Part shown: positions 42,169-51,272 of the stretch, piece by piece
Position numbering within the stretch: the first letter of the stretch is position 1
Layout of the letters: every line of letters starts with the position of its first letter
Origin: Sphingomonadales bacterium UBA6174
GTDB taxonomy: Bacteria; Pseudomonadota; Alphaproteobacteria; Sphingomonadales; Sphingomonadaceae
Length of the DNA stretch: 64,000 nucleotides
Assembly (NCBI GenBank): GCA_002422945.1
Contig: DITW01000069.1
Location: 486-64,485 of the forward strand
Reading direction: 5' to 3'
The notes under the pieces: model-generated
What the model saw: only the letters and a program-made list of their open reading frames with translations
Databases searched by the model: none
What the model was told of the DNA's origin: nothing
Program-made: the position numbers and the translations under genes

Positions 42169-44400
42169 ATGAACAGCCTTCCCGCAGTTGAAAAATTCGA
42201 ACCTGTCGCCGCCAGTGATGTAGTCTCGGCCAACCCCCGGATTATCTGGTGGCTGAAGGCGATTTCGCGCGCGATCAGCGTGCTGGCGATGACTGTCGGC
42301 GCGTTGGTGGTGATTGGTGGCGTGCTGGACATTGCCTTGTTGAAAAACCTCCTCACCGGGCAGGAAACGGCATCTCCCAATGCCGCCATCGCGATTGGCC
42401 TGATCGGCGTTGCATTATGGCAATTGCAGGACGGGGAAGCCGATAATGCCGGAGAGGTGCAGTTGAAGCCGCGCCATCGATTGGCGCGGCTATGCGCGAT
42501 GGGCGCGGCATTGATCGGGCTGGTCACTATCGCCGAATATATTTTCGACCGGGATTTAGGTGTCGACCATTTGCTGTTTGCCGAACCGCAATCTTCTGTC
42601 GGGACATCGATGATGGACCGTATGGCGCCCGGCACCGCCGTCAGCCTGGTGATCCTTGGCGGTGCGTTGCTGCAAATGAGCAGGCGGATGGAACATTGGT
42701 CGACGCAGGTGCTGGCGCTGGCAGTCGGCTGGATCGCGTTTCTGGCCTGTCTCGGGCATCTCTATGGTGCGGAATTGCTATATGGCGTCGTGTGCATCGG
42801 CGGGGATTGCGAGGCGACGAGCAACCTGCCGCGTTATGCGGCGGTGGCCTTGCCGACCGCATTGATGCTGGGCCTGCTTGCTTATGGCTTGCTCGCCAGC
42901 CGTCCGCATGATGGCCTGATGAAGATCATCAGCTCTGACAGCACGGGCGGGCTGGTCGCGCGGCGGATCTTGCCGGCGGCGATCGTGTTTCCGACCGCTT
43001 TTGGCTGGTTGAACGTGTCGCTGCTCGACACGGATTTTATCCAGCCCGATCTTGGCGCGGCGCTGGTGGCGGGGATCGACGTGATTGCCGTGGGCGGCGT
43101 GCTGTGGTGGAGTTCATGGTCACTCTATCGGATCGATGTGCAGCGCCGTCTGACGGAACGGGAATTGGCGCAGGTGCGCGAACGGGAAATAGAGATCGGC
43201 TATCGCATTCAGCGGACCTTGCTGTTCGATTATCCCCCGCATGATTTGCCTTGGGCGCGATTTGCGGCGCTCACGATCCCGTCTGACCGGATCGATGGCG
43301 ATTTCTTTGATTTTCTCGTCCATACGGATCGTCAGATCGATGTCATTCTTGGCGATGTGATGGGCAAGGGCGTGCCTGCCGCCCTGCTGGGCGCGGCGAC
43401 AAAGACGCATTTGCTCCGCGCGTTCAGCCATTTGATCGCGATTGGCAATGATCGTGCGTCGCTGCCAGAGCCTAAGGACATCATCACCCTTGCCAATTCC
43501 CATATCGCCAATGAACTGATCGCGCTCGATAGTTTCGTGACCGTTTGTTACGCGCGGTTCGATCTGGATCGCGATCGCCTGATCTTTGTCGATTGCGGCC
43601 ATACCCATACGATCCATTATCAGCAGCAGACCGGGAATTGTGTCTTGTTGGCAGGCGAAAATATGCCGCTTGGCCTCGATGCCCATGAAATCTACACCCA
43701 ATATGAAATCGAGATCATGCCCGGCGATTTGCTGGTCTTTTATTCTGACGGCGTGACCGAGGCCCGCACGCGCACAGGTGAATTGTTCGGTGTTGAGCGG
43801 CTGGTCGATCTGGTGCAGACCCATGCCGATCTCGATCCGGAAGAACTGACCAAGCGGCTGCGGGCGGCGGTGGAGGCATTTTCAGGCTCTGGCAGCTTTG
43901 CGGATGACCTGACGTGCGTGTCGGTGAAGCTGAAGGAACACCGCCTGCCCGGACCATTGCGTCGTGCGGAAATGGCTATTTCCAGTGATTTGAAGGAATT
44001 GGCGATTGTCCGTGACTTTGTCGAGCAAATGGCGAGCAAGGGCGTGCTGAGCGTGGACAAGGTCAATAGCTTGAAGCGCGCGGTGTCGGAGGCCGCGAGT
44101 AACATCATCATCCATGCCTATGATCGCAGGCCGGATCGCAGGATCGAACTGGATGTCGAGGTCTTTGCCGACCGCGTCGTAGTGCGGCTGCATCATCTCG
44201 GCATGAGTTTCGATCCGCAACAAGTGTCGGCCCCTAAATTCGACGGCTCGCAAGAAGGAGGCTTCGGCATCTACATCATCGCCCAATCCGTTGATGAAGT
44301 GCGCTATTATGTCGATGACCGTGGGCGGAACTGCATTGCGCTCGTCAAATGGGCGGATCAGCCGGATGAAAGGAGGAGTCACGATGCAAGTGACATCTGA
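42169..44400 (+). CDS. Membrane SpoIIE-type phosphatase fused to a HATPase (anti-sigma kinase-like) domain
   Basis: A 743-aa integral membrane regulator. About eight hydrophobic spans fill the first 320 residues, with a cysteine pair (VCIGGDC) in a loop. A PP2C/SpoIIE phosphatase domain follows: RIDGDFFDF, GDVMGKGVPAALL, VDCGHTHTIHY, YSDGVTEARTR and DDLTCVSV. The C-terminus is a HATPase_c domain: AVSEAASNIIIHAYD (N box) and EGGFGIYIIAQSVDEV (G box). This joins RsbU-like phosphatase and RsbW-like kinase functions. The next gene is a STAS protein overlapping by 17 bases, the expected substrate. Start ATG 42169 or GTG 42160. Confidence 0.88.
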   Translation: MNSLPAVEKFEPVAASDVVSANPRIIWWLKAISRAISVLAMTVGALVVIGGVLDIALLKNLLTGQETASPNAAIAIGLIGVALWQLQDGEADNAGEVQLKPRHRLARLCAMGAALIGLVTIAEYIFDRDLGVDHLLFAEPQSSVGTSMMDRMAPGTAVSLVILGGALLQMSRRMEHWSTQVLALAVGWIAFLACLGHLYGAELLYGVVCIGGDCEATSNLPRYAAVALPTALMLGLLAYGLLASRPHDGLMKIISSDSTGGLVARRILPAAIVFPTAFGWLNVSLLDTDFIQPDLGAALVAGIDVIAVGGVLWWSSWSLYRIDVQRRLTERELAQVREREIEIGYRIQRTLLFDYPPHDLPWARFAALTIPSDRIDGDFFDFLVHTDRQIDVILGDVMGKGVPAALLGAATKTHLLRAFSHLIAIGNDRASLPEPKDIITLANSHIANELIALDSFVTVCYARFDLDRDRLIFVDCGHTHTIHYQQQTGNCVLLAGENMPLGLDAHEIYTQYEIEIMPGDLLVFYSDGVTEARTRTGELFGVERLVDLVQTHADLDPEELTKRLRAAVEAFSGSGSFADDLTCVSVKLKEHRLPGPLRRAEMAISSDLKELAIVRDFVEQMASKGVLSVDKVNSLKRAVSEAASNIIIHAYDRRPDRRIELDVEVFADRVVVRLHHLGMSFDPQQVSAPKFDGSQEGGFGIYIIAQSVDEVRYYVDDRGRNCIALVKWADQPDERRSHDASDI

Positions 44401-44716
44401 ATTGGTCGGCAATGTCCATCTTGTCACGCTAGATGGCGAATTGGACGCGAGCAACGTCACTTATTTCAAGGAGATGGTGCTGCCATTATTGGCCTCGCCG
44501 ATCAAGTTGGTGATCGACTTGTCGGGCATCCGATTTATCGACAGTTCCGGTATGGGCGCAATGATTTCATGCCAACGCCATGCGGCGGCGGTGGGAGGGC
44601 GTTTGAAATTGTGCGGCATGTCGCCAGAAGTCCGCGCGTCATTTGAATTGCTGCGGCTCCAGTCTATTCTCGACATCAGCAATACGCGCGAAGAGGCGCT
44701 ACAAAGCTTTGCGTAA
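44384..44716 (+). CDS. STAS-domain anti-sigma factor antagonist
   Basis: A 110-aa STAS protein of the SpoIIAA/RsbV type. The phosphorylatable serine lies in DLSGIRFIDSSGMGAM near residue 55. VHLVTLDGELDASNVTYF opens the fold. AAGGAGGAG precedes ATG 44384, which lies inside the phosphatase-kinase gene, so the two are coupled. The pair likely forms a partner switch: the HATPase domain phosphorylates it and the phosphatase reverses this. No sigma factor is adjacent, so the output is open. Confidence 0.92.
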   Translation: MQVTSELVGNVHLVTLDGELDASNVTYFKEMVLPLLASPIKLVIDLSGIRFIDSSGMGAMISCQRHAAAVGGRLKLCGMSPEVRASFELLRLQSILDISNTREEALQSFA

Positions 44717-44773
44717 AGGAACAGGGAAATAGATTGAGTGTTGTAATCAAATAATTGTTATTGGGGAAAAATA

Positions 44774-47284
44774 TTGTCAGCTGCGCCATCAGTTCCACAG
44801 TTCAAGGAGAAAGACCTCCGGCTGGCACTGGTATGTTATGGCGGGATTTCGCTGGCGATTTATCAACATGGGATCACCAAGGAAATCCTCAAGCTGGTGC
44901 GCGCCTCCAAGGCCTATCACAGCGATCTGGGCGAGGCGGAGAAAACCCATCCGACGCGCAGTTTTCAATCGGTGGTCGGCGATAGCCCGGAATATAATAC
45001 CGAAGCGGTCTATTTTGACCTGTTGCAGGCGATTGGCCGGGAAAATCTCGACCTCCGGGTGATTGTCGATGTGATCGCAGGGTCTTCGGCGGGCGGGATC
45101 AACGGGGTTGTGTTGGCGCGTGCGCTTGCCCATGATCTGCCGATTGAGCCATTGACCGATATGTGGATCAACGAGGCCGATATTGCGCGTGTGCTGGATA
45201 TGAAGGCCAAGGCGCGGTTCTGGCATAAATGGTATCTGCGGCCCTTTATCGGGCCGTTGATCTGGCTGTTGTCCAAGCGGCATCTGATGCCGTTCGTGCC
45301 GGACAGGGAGACGCGGAACAAGCTGTCCTTATTCCTGCGGTCGCGCTGGTTTCAGCCGCCATTGGACGGGCCGGGATTTTGCCATTTGCTGCTTGATGCG
45401 CTGGGTGCGATGGGAGAGCCGCGCTTCAGCACGGCATCCCTATTGCCTGCGGGGCACCGGCTTGATCTGTTGGTGACGGTCACCGATTTTTACGGAACCG
45501 AACGTTCGATCTATATTCATGACCCGCCGATTGTGCGGGAACGTGAGCATGGACATATTTTCCGCTTTGCCTTTGAACAATTCAAGGGCGGGGCGGTGCA
45601 AAGCGACTTCGATTCCTACAATCTGCCGTCGCTGGCCTTTGCGGCGCGGGCCACAGCCTCGTTTCCGGGCGCTTTTCCGCCGGTGCAAATCCATGAAATG
45701 GATGCGGCGCTGGCGGCGCGACGGCAATCATGGCCTGCGCGGGAGCAGTTTTTACGGACCAATTTCCGTCATTATTTCGCGTTCAATATGAACCCGGAAA
45801 GTGCCGTTTTCGTCGATGGCAGCATCCTCAACAACAAGCCGGTGTTCGAGGCGATGGAGGCGGCCAGCGCACATCCGGCCTTTCGCGAGGTTGACCGGCG
45901 GCTGGTCTATATCGATCCCCATCCGGGCAAGGCGCTGCGGTCGCGGCTGGGCGTCATGCCCGGCTTTATCCCGACCATTACCGGGGCGCTATCCGATCTG
46001 CCGCGCTATGAGCCGATCTTTAACGAACTTTCCCGGATCGAAATATTCAATGCCAATATAGGCCGGTTGAGAGAGGCGTTCGATTCCGCGACTCCACGCG
46101 TGCTGAAGTTGGTCGATGGCGTGGCCGGGGAGGCATTGAAACAATGCGCCGATGCGGCCCAGATCCGGCAATGGCGGCTGCAAGTGGCGCATTGCGTCAG
46201 TGCGCAAACCGCGTTGTTGTATAACAATTACATGCAGTTGATGATCGGTGCGGGGCTGGATTATCTCACCCGGCTGATTTGTGCCATTTGCGCCTATCCG
46301 ATGGGGTCGGCGCGCGCCCATTGGGTCGCGAAAATCCTGCGCTTATGGGCGCACCAGACCGGCATCTATCGCAGCGCCTATGAAGTGCCGGCGCGTTTGG
46401 AAGATGACGCCGCGATGCCGCCATTCATGCGCTTCGTCAGTAGCTTTGACCTGAGCTTTCGTCATCGCCGCATCCAATCGGTGATGCGCGCCATCAATCG
46501 CCTGCACCAACGATCCGGCGAGGTGGATGACGTTGTCCGGTTGCGGACGTCGCTTGATAGTCTGAAGCGCCGGTTATACCGCCAAGCGAGCGCACTACGC
46601 GCCTATCAGAAGCATGATTTTCTGCGCGGCCAGACGGTGTCGCACGCGCGCGATCTGTTCAGCCGGGATCAGTTTGTCTCGTCCGTAGATGATCTCCCGG
46701 AAGTGCAGGAATTTACGACGTTCAATCGCAATGAAATCGGTGCGATCATCGAACAAATCGGTCTGGAATGCGATTTTGCGCGATTTACTCATGAAACCGA
46801 TGAAATCATGGGGTCGCTTGATGTGCAGGGGATCGTACCCCTGCTCCGTCGTGAACTGTTGGTGACCTATTTGGGATTCGATGTCTGGGATGTCGTTTCC
46901 TTTCCGATGATCAGTATGCAGGACCCACATGAAGCGCTGCAATTGACCGAGCTGCATGAAATCATCGTCGATCGCATCAGCCCGGATGATGCGACTATTT
47001 TGGCGGGTGAGGCATCGGTGCTGAAGGGCGGGGGCTTTGGTGGATTCGCCGGATTCTTCAGCCATGCCGCGCGTGAAAATGATTATCTTTGGGGGCGGCT
47101 CCATGCCGTGGATCGGTTGATGGATATATTGGCGAGTTCAGTCGCACAGGATATGCCCGATGGCTTCGACATGCGCCCCTTCAAAAAGCGGGCGTTTGAG
47201 ATCATCCTGCGGGAAGAAGCCAAGCGCTTGCCGAATATGGCGGGCATGATCGCCAAGCTGCAACAACAGGTCGCGGATTTATAG
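44774..47284 (+). CDS. Large patatin-like phospholipase-family protein
   Basis: An 836-aa protein. The patatin domain carries the oxyanion loop YGGISLAIYQHG (near residue 22), nucleophile GSSAGG (Ser105) and the catalytic Asp in VDGSILNNKP (near 350). Beyond about residue 400 lies a long helical region of the type found in large patatin-related proteins (DUF3376-like). Predicted cytosolic or peripheral lipid acyl hydrolase. Start is TTG 44774 with GGGGAAA upstream. It follows the STAS gene by 57 bases and may be its output or simply a neighbour. Confidence 0.87.
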   Translation: MSAAPSVPQFKEKDLRLALVCYGGISLAIYQHGITKEILKLVRASKAYHSDLGEAEKTHPTRSFQSVVGDSPEYNTEAVYFDLLQAIGRENLDLRVIVDVIAGSSAGGINGVVLARALAHDLPIEPLTDMWINEADIARVLDMKAKARFWHKWYLRPFIGPLIWLLSKRHLMPFVPDRETRNKLSLFLRSRWFQPPLDGPGFCHLLLDALGAMGEPRFSTASLLPAGHRLDLLVTVTDFYGTERSIYIHDPPIVREREHGHIFRFAFEQFKGGAVQSDFDSYNLPSLAFAARATASFPGAFPPVQIHEMDAALAARRQSWPAREQFLRTNFRHYFAFNMNPESAVFVDGSILNNKPVFEAMEAASAHPAFREVDRRLVYIDPHPGKALRSRLGVMPGFIPTITGALSDLPRYEPIFNELSRIEIFNANIGRLREAFDSATPRVLKLVDGVAGEALKQCADAAQIRQWRLQVAHCVSAQTALLYNNYMQLMIGAGLDYLTRLICAICAYPMGSARAHWVAKILRLWAHQTGIYRSAYEVPARLEDDAAMPPFMRFVSSFDLSFRHRRIQSVMRAINRLHQRSGEVDDVVRLRTSLDSLKRRLYRQASALRAYQKHDFLRGQTVSHARDLFSRDQFVSSVDDLPEVQEFTTFNRNEIGAIIEQIGLECDFARFTHETDEIMGSLDVQGIVPLLRRELLVTYLGFDVWDVVSFPMISMQDPHEALQLTELHEIIVDRISPDDATILAGEASVLKGGGFGGFAGFFSHAARENDYLWGRLHAVDRLMDILASSVAQDMPDGFDMRPFKKRAFEIILREEAKRLPNMAGMIAKLQQQVADL

Positions 47285-47322
47285 CTGCGGTTCCTGAATT
47301 GTTTATTTTATTGTATAAAAAA

Positions 47323-47356
47323 GGGGCCGAAACAGTGCGTTTCGACCCCATTTTTT
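47323..47356. terminator. Bidirectional terminator between the patatin and pilin genes
   Basis: GGGGCCGAAAC (47323-47333) pairs with GTTTCGACCCC (47339-47349) with one mismatch and a 5-base loop. A T6 tract follows and an A-rich tract precedes, so both converging genes can use it. Confidence 0.9.
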
Positions 47357-47387
47357 GCGTTTTGATATGTCTGAATAAAGGCGCCGA

Positions 47388-47561
47388 TTAAGCGGCTGCA
47401 CCACTCAGATTGGTCGAGACGTTGTTGAAGGTCTTCGACAGATTGTTGCCAAGGCTCTGCATCGCAGTGATGGCAGCAACAGCGATAAGTGCCGCAATCA
47501 GGCCATATTCAATAGCCGTTGCGCCCTTATTGTTCTTCAACATTTTGCGAATGAGTTTCAT
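47388..47561 (-). CDS. Flp/Fap-type pilin
   Basis: A 57-aa prepilin of the tight-adherence type. It reads MKLIRKMLKNNKGATAIEYG at the start: a basic leader ending KNNKG, prepilin-peptidase cut site before ATAIEYGL with the conserved Glu-Tyr pair. A single hydrophobic helix (LIAALIAVAAITAM) and a polar tail with LSKTFNNVSTNL complete it. AGGGAA precedes ATG 47561. No cpa/tad assembly genes are in the window, so it is an orphan here. Its short length makes it easy for gene callers to miss. Confidence 0.92.
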   Translation of the reverse strand: MKLIRKMLKNNKGATAIEYGLIAALIAVAAITAMQSLGNNLSKTFNNVSTNLSGAAA

Positions 47562-47803
47562 GTGACGGTTCCCTGTTCCAAAGTGTCAGCCATGCTGAAA
47601 TCCGCACCTTGCTTAAGGGATTGGATTAAGTTGAACCTAGCTCGTGAAAGTTGATAAATTATTAAATTTAAACATTCTCGCTTTGGGTGGAGATGGGGGC
47701 CTTGTCGTTGATATTTGCACGCTGGCTTGCGGGAAATGCGGTTGTCGGCGACAGTCGCTGTCATAGGCTGCACGCCGGACAATGACGCGCAAAGGAAGTG
47801 CAT

Positions 47804-49075
47804 GTGTCGATGATGAAGAAGAATATCGCGCTGGCCTTCTTATTGGCGCTGTCGTCGCAAGGGCAATTAGAGGCGCAGGCCGGCACAAAGACTCAGGCAG
47901 ACGCGAAAATAAGCGCGCGGACGGTTGCCATGCATCGGCGCTTGCTCACGCTCGATACCCATCTCGATACGCCCATTCATTTTACCCGGCCCGGTTGGGA
48001 CTTTGCGGATCGTCACCGGCTGGCCAGCGATCCTTCTCAGGTCGATCTCCCCCGGATGAAGCGCGGGGCGCTTGATGGCGGTTTTTTCGTGATCTACACC
48101 CCGCAAGGCGCGCGCACGCCGGAAGCGACAGCCAAGGCGCGCGATCATGCGCTGGTCCGTGCGGTGGAAATTCACGAAATGGCTGCGCGCTTGCATGACA
48201 AGGTCGCGCTGGCGACGCGGGCGGACGATGCCGAACGGATCGCGGCGCAGGGCAAGATCATCGTCTATCAAAGCATCGAAAATGCCTATCCGCTGTCCGG
48301 TGATCTTGGCCTGCTCGACAGTTTTTACGCATTGGGCGTGCGGATGATCGGGCCTGTCCATTTCCGCAATAATGACTTCGGCGATAGTTCGACTGATCCC
48401 AACGGGCCGGAATATCATGGGTTAAGCCCGCTTGGCCGCGAACTGGTCGCGCGCGCCAATGCGCTGGGGATAATGCTTGATGCCAGCCATGCCTCGGATG
48501 ATGTGCTCGATCAATTGCTCGACCTATCAAAGGCACCGATCATCCTGTCCCATTCGGGGTGCGAAGGGGTGTATGATCACCCGCGCAATGTCGACGATCC
48601 CCGGTTGAAGCGGCTGGCGGATAAGGGCGGGGTCATTCAGATCAACAGCTTTGGCGCCTATCTCGCGGCGACCGGCCCCAATCCCGAACGCGATGCGGCA
48701 CTACTCAAGCTCAACCAGCAATATGGCGACCATCATGCGATGACGCCGCACGACACCGCGCAATTCGTCGCGGCGCGTGCGGCGATCTTGCGGCGCTATC
48801 CGGGTTTTGAGCGCAGCTACGCCCAGTTCGAGGCGCATCTGATCCATGCGTTGCGGGTGCTTGGTCTCGATCATGTCGGCATTGGTCTTGATTGGGATGG
48901 CGGCGGCGGGGTGATTGGCATGGCGGATGTGACGGCCATTCCGCGTATTACCCAGACGTTGCTTGACGCGGGCTATAGTGAAGGCGACATTGCCAAGATC
49001 TGGGGCGGCAATGTCTTGCGCGTGATGAAGGCGGTCGAGGCCGTTGCCGCCACCGACAACAAATCGGGTGGCTGA
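47804..49075 (+). CDS. Membrane dipeptidase (peptidase M19, renal dipeptidase family)
   Basis: An exported zinc dipeptidase of about 423 aa with a signal peptide (KKNIALAFLLALSSQGQLEA). Metal ligands are the His-x-Asp in LDTHLDTPIHF, Glu in YQSIENAYPL, His in DASHASDD and His in LSHSGCEGVYDHPRN. The substrate Asp lies in GIGLDWDGGG. GTG 47804 is 5 bases from GGAAG; ATG 47810 is the alternative start. Expected to split dipeptides, including D-amino acid ones, in the periplasm. Monocistronic or leading the next VOC gene, 51 bases on. Confidence 0.88.
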   Translation: MSMMKKNIALAFLLALSSQGQLEAQAGTKTQADAKISARTVAMHRRLLTLDTHLDTPIHFTRPGWDFADRHRLASDPSQVDLPRMKRGALDGGFFVIYTPQGARTPEATAKARDHALVRAVEIHEMAARLHDKVALATRADDAERIAAQGKIIVYQSIENAYPLSGDLGLLDSFYALGVRMIGPVHFRNNDFGDSSTDPNGPEYHGLSPLGRELVARANALGIMLDASHASDDVLDQLLDLSKAPIILSHSGCEGVYDHPRNVDDPRLKRLADKGGVIQINSFGAYLAATGPNPERDAALLKLNQQYGDHHAMTPHDTAQFVAARAAILRRYPGFERSYAQFEAHLIHALRVLGLDHVGIGLDWDGGGGVIGMADVTAIPRITQTLLDAGYSEGDIAKIWGGNVLRVMKAVEAVAATDNKSGG

Positions 49076-49126
49076 CAGCGGTCGCCATCAGGGGCGATGG
49101 TGCTGATTTGAGGATAAGGAAATCCG

Positions 49127-49531
49127 ATGGGCGTCGATGCGATTGATCATGTGAATATCCGCACGACTGATGTTGTCGGCACCGCGCAGTTTTTTGCCGA
49201 TGTGCTGGAGATGGACATTCAACCATCCCCCGGCTGTGCCGATCGCCATAGGGCCGCATGGATATGCGATGCGGCAGGGCGGGCAGTCATTCATCTTGCT
49301 GCCGTCGACATTCTTTACCCATGGGAAGACAGCGCATCGCTTGCCGCACCGGGGAGCGCGCGCATCCATCATGTTGCACTCAAATGCAGCGGTTATGATG
49401 CGATATTACAGCGCTTAACCGGTCAGCAGCGGGTGTTTCACACCAATGATCTGCCCCAGATCGGGCTGCGGCAGATTTTCATCGAAGAGCTGAATGGGAT
49501 CATGCTGGAGCTGAATTTTTTCGGGGATTAG
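49127..49531 (+). CDS. VOC-family protein
   Basis: A 134-aa two-module VOC fold: DAIDHVNIRTTDVVGTAQFFADVL and ARIHHVALKCSGYDAILQRL, ending QIFIEELNGIMLELNFFGD. Candidate metal ligands are His in IDHVN, His in IHHVA and Glu in MLELN. This matches small lyase or glyoxalase-type enzymes; the substrate is unknown. It starts 51 bases after the dipeptidase gene in the same direction. Confidence 0.82.
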   Translation: MGVDAIDHVNIRTTDVVGTAQFFADVLEMDIQPSPGCADRHRAAWICDAAGRAVIHLAAVDILYPWEDSASLAAPGSARIHHVALKCSGYDAILQRLTGQQRVFHTNDLPQIGLRQIFIEELNGIMLELNFFGD

Positions 49532-49649
49532 GTCTGTAGGACTAAGGGATGATACAGCTTCTTATGTGGTCCGGAAGGGCGTATATCTAACATTCGAAGC
49601 GACTCTGCTTCTCGGGCTGAAATAGTCGCTTCCCGAATGGAGGTGGACC

Positions 49650-50117
49650 ATGGCCAGCTACGATAGAGAGCAGGTGGTTGCGATCCTGAACAATATCCTT
49701 GAACAGGAATTGGCAGGCGTTGTGCGCTATACCCATTACTCGTTTCTGATTTTTGGACATAATCGCATTCCCATCGTGTCTTGGCTGCGCGAGCAGGCGA
49801 CGGAATCATTGCGCCATGCCGAACAGGCGGGGGAGATGATTACCCATTTGGGCGCTTATCCCTCGCTTGAAATCGGCGCATTGCTGGATAGCCATCGCAC
49901 CGATGTTACGATGATCTTGCGGGAGGCGCTCGAATCCGAGGGCCGGGCATTGGCATTATACTCGGCGCTATTGGATGCGGTGGCGGGCAAATCGGTGATG
50001 CTGGAAGAATATGCCCGCACGATGATTATGGCCGAAGAGCTGCATGCGGGCGAGGTCGACAAGATGCTGCGCACGCCGGGCCAGATCAAGGACAGTGGCC
50101 TTAGGGCCAAAGGATAA
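49650..50117 (+). CDS. Ferritin-like (bacterioferritin-related) diiron protein
   Basis: A 155-aa four-helix-bundle protein. Iron-binding pattern: Glu in ILEQELAGVVRYTHYSF, Glu-x-x-His in ATESLRHAEQAGEM, Glu in EALESEGRALALY, and Glu/His in AEELHAGEVDKM. The size fits bacterioferritin, but I see no clear heme Met, so it may be a DPS- or rubrerythrin-like iron store. GGAGG precedes ATG. It leads a short operon with a hypothetical gene and a cytochrome c gene. Confidence 0.87.
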   Translation: MASYDREQVVAILNNILEQELAGVVRYTHYSFLIFGHNRIPIVSWLREQATESLRHAEQAGEMITHLGAYPSLEIGALLDSHRTDVTMILREALESEGRALALYSALLDAVAGKSVMLEEYARTMIMAEELHAGEVDKMLRTPGQIKDSGLRAKG

Positions 50118-50138
50118 TTTGATCCGCAGGAGGATGTG

Positions 50139-50429
50139 ATGACAATCAAATCTCTCTCGCTTGAAGACTGCGAACAGGCGTTGCTCGATCCGGCGGCCGT
50201 GTTTGCCTGCCCCGGCGATGTCGTGGTGGCGCAAGGCATTTCGGACAGCCGGAAAATCGATATCTTACGGCGTTGGGAATATGATGTGCGCGAACAGGAA
50301 GTCGCGCAGGAAGAGAATATGGCCGGGGATGTGCCGGTGACCTTGTCTCATGTGCTGGATGCGCTGCATGCGCTGGGCGCGACCGCAGGCCATCATCATG
50401 AATCCCCGACCAAACAAGGCGGCGTATGA
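50139..50429 (+). CDS. Conserved hypothetical protein in ferritin-cytochrome operon
   Basis: A 96-aa protein of unknown function. Notable segments are DCEQALLDPAAVFACPGDVVVAQG and KIDILRRWEYDVREQEVAQEENM, which look like a conserved acidic helix, and a His-rich tail (GATAGHHHES) that may bind metal. AGGAGG precedes ATG 50139 (a GTG lies one codon earlier). It is 21 bases after the ferritin-like gene, so a role in iron or metal handling is possible. Confidence 0.72.
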   Translation: MTIKSLSLEDCEQALLDPAAVFACPGDVVVAQGISDSRKIDILRRWEYDVREQEVAQEENMAGDVPVTLSHVLDALHALGATAGHHHESPTKQGGV

Positions 50430-50465
50430 TCGCATTGACCTGAACATTCTTTGAGGAGTGACGCC

Positions 50466-50855
50466 ATGAAATACGCCCTTGCTTTTGCGCTGCTCTCCTT
50501 TTCCCTGTCACTATCCACGCCTGTGGGCGCGCAGACCCCGGCGCAGGGCAAGGCGCTGTTCCTGATGCGCTGCGCGTCTTGCCATGTCCCGCCGGATGCG
50601 CCGGTGCAGGCGACACGTGTCGGTCCGTCATTGCGCGGGGTTGTGGGCCGAAAATCCGGCACGCTCGCGACCTTTCCCCGTTATACACGCGCGATGAAGG
50701 CCTATGGGCAGGTCTGGACACCGGCGGCGCTGGATCGTTATCTCAATGCGCCGCAACAGGTGGTCAAAGGCACGGCGATGTCCTTTCCGGGCCTGAAAAA
50801 ACCGCAGGAGCGCGCATCGGTGATTGCCTATCTCAAGGCGAATTCGACACGCTGA
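50466..50855 (+). CDS. Class I c-type cytochrome
   Basis: A 129-aa periplasmic cytochrome. The signal peptide is KYALAFALLSFSLSLSTPVGA. Heme motif CASCH sits in FLMRCASCHVPP near residue 42. GPSLRGVVGRKSG and the axial Met in GTAMSFPGLKKPQERASVIAYL follow, the canonical cytochrome c2 pattern. GAGGAG precedes ATG 50466. Third gene of the ferritin-like operon. It converges on a cupredoxin gene. Confidence 0.92.
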   Translation: MKYALAFALLSFSLSLSTPVGAQTPAQGKALFLMRCASCHVPPDAPVQATRVGPSLRGVVGRKSGTLATFPRYTRAMKAYGQVWTPAALDRYLNAPQQVVKGTAMSFPGLKKPQERASVIAYLKANSTR

Positions 50856-50864
50856 CAGCGCGGA

Positions 50865-51272
50865 TCAGCGGATCAGGATGCGGCCTTTCATGCCAAAGCC
50901 CGAATGGAGGAAATGACCGCATTTGAGCTTGTAGCTGCCGGGCGTCACCGCGACGAACGCCACATCCACATTCCCGCCCTTCGGCACCTCGATCTTGCCA
51001 TTTTGCACGACATTCTGGCTTGATGGATCGAGCGTCACTGCCGCAAAAAATGCCTTTGACGAGAAATTATGCCCGCCTGATCCTCGGTTGATCAGGCGCA
51101 GCACATAATGCTGGCCGTGGTTGAACTCCAACATTGCCGGGGTGAAGGAAAAATCCTCCAGCACGATATTACGTGTTTCCGCATGGGGTTCTGCCAATGC
51201 TTGCGTGGCCGCATGCGCGCCCGTGGCGGCGAGGCATGATAATATCAGGACATTGAAGATCAATTTCGGCAT
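50865..51272 (-). CDS. Exported cupredoxin-like (blue copper) protein
   Basis: A 135-aa periplasmic protein. The signal peptide is PKLIFNVLILSCLAATGAHAA. The cupredoxin fold carries copper ligands His in GSGGHNFSSK and Cys-His-Met in LKCGHFLHSGFGMKG, matching a type 1 copper site. I start it at ATG 51272, because the longer frame would lie outside the signal sequence. It converges on the cytochrome c gene, and the two could exchange electrons. Confidence 0.85.
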   Translation of the reverse strand: MPKLIFNVLILSCLAATGAHAATQALAEPHAETRNIVLEDFSFTPAMLEFNHGQHYVLRLINRGSGGHNFSSKAFFAAVTLDPSSQNVVQNGKIEVPKGGNVDVAFVAVTPGSYKLKCGHFLHSGFGMKGRILIR

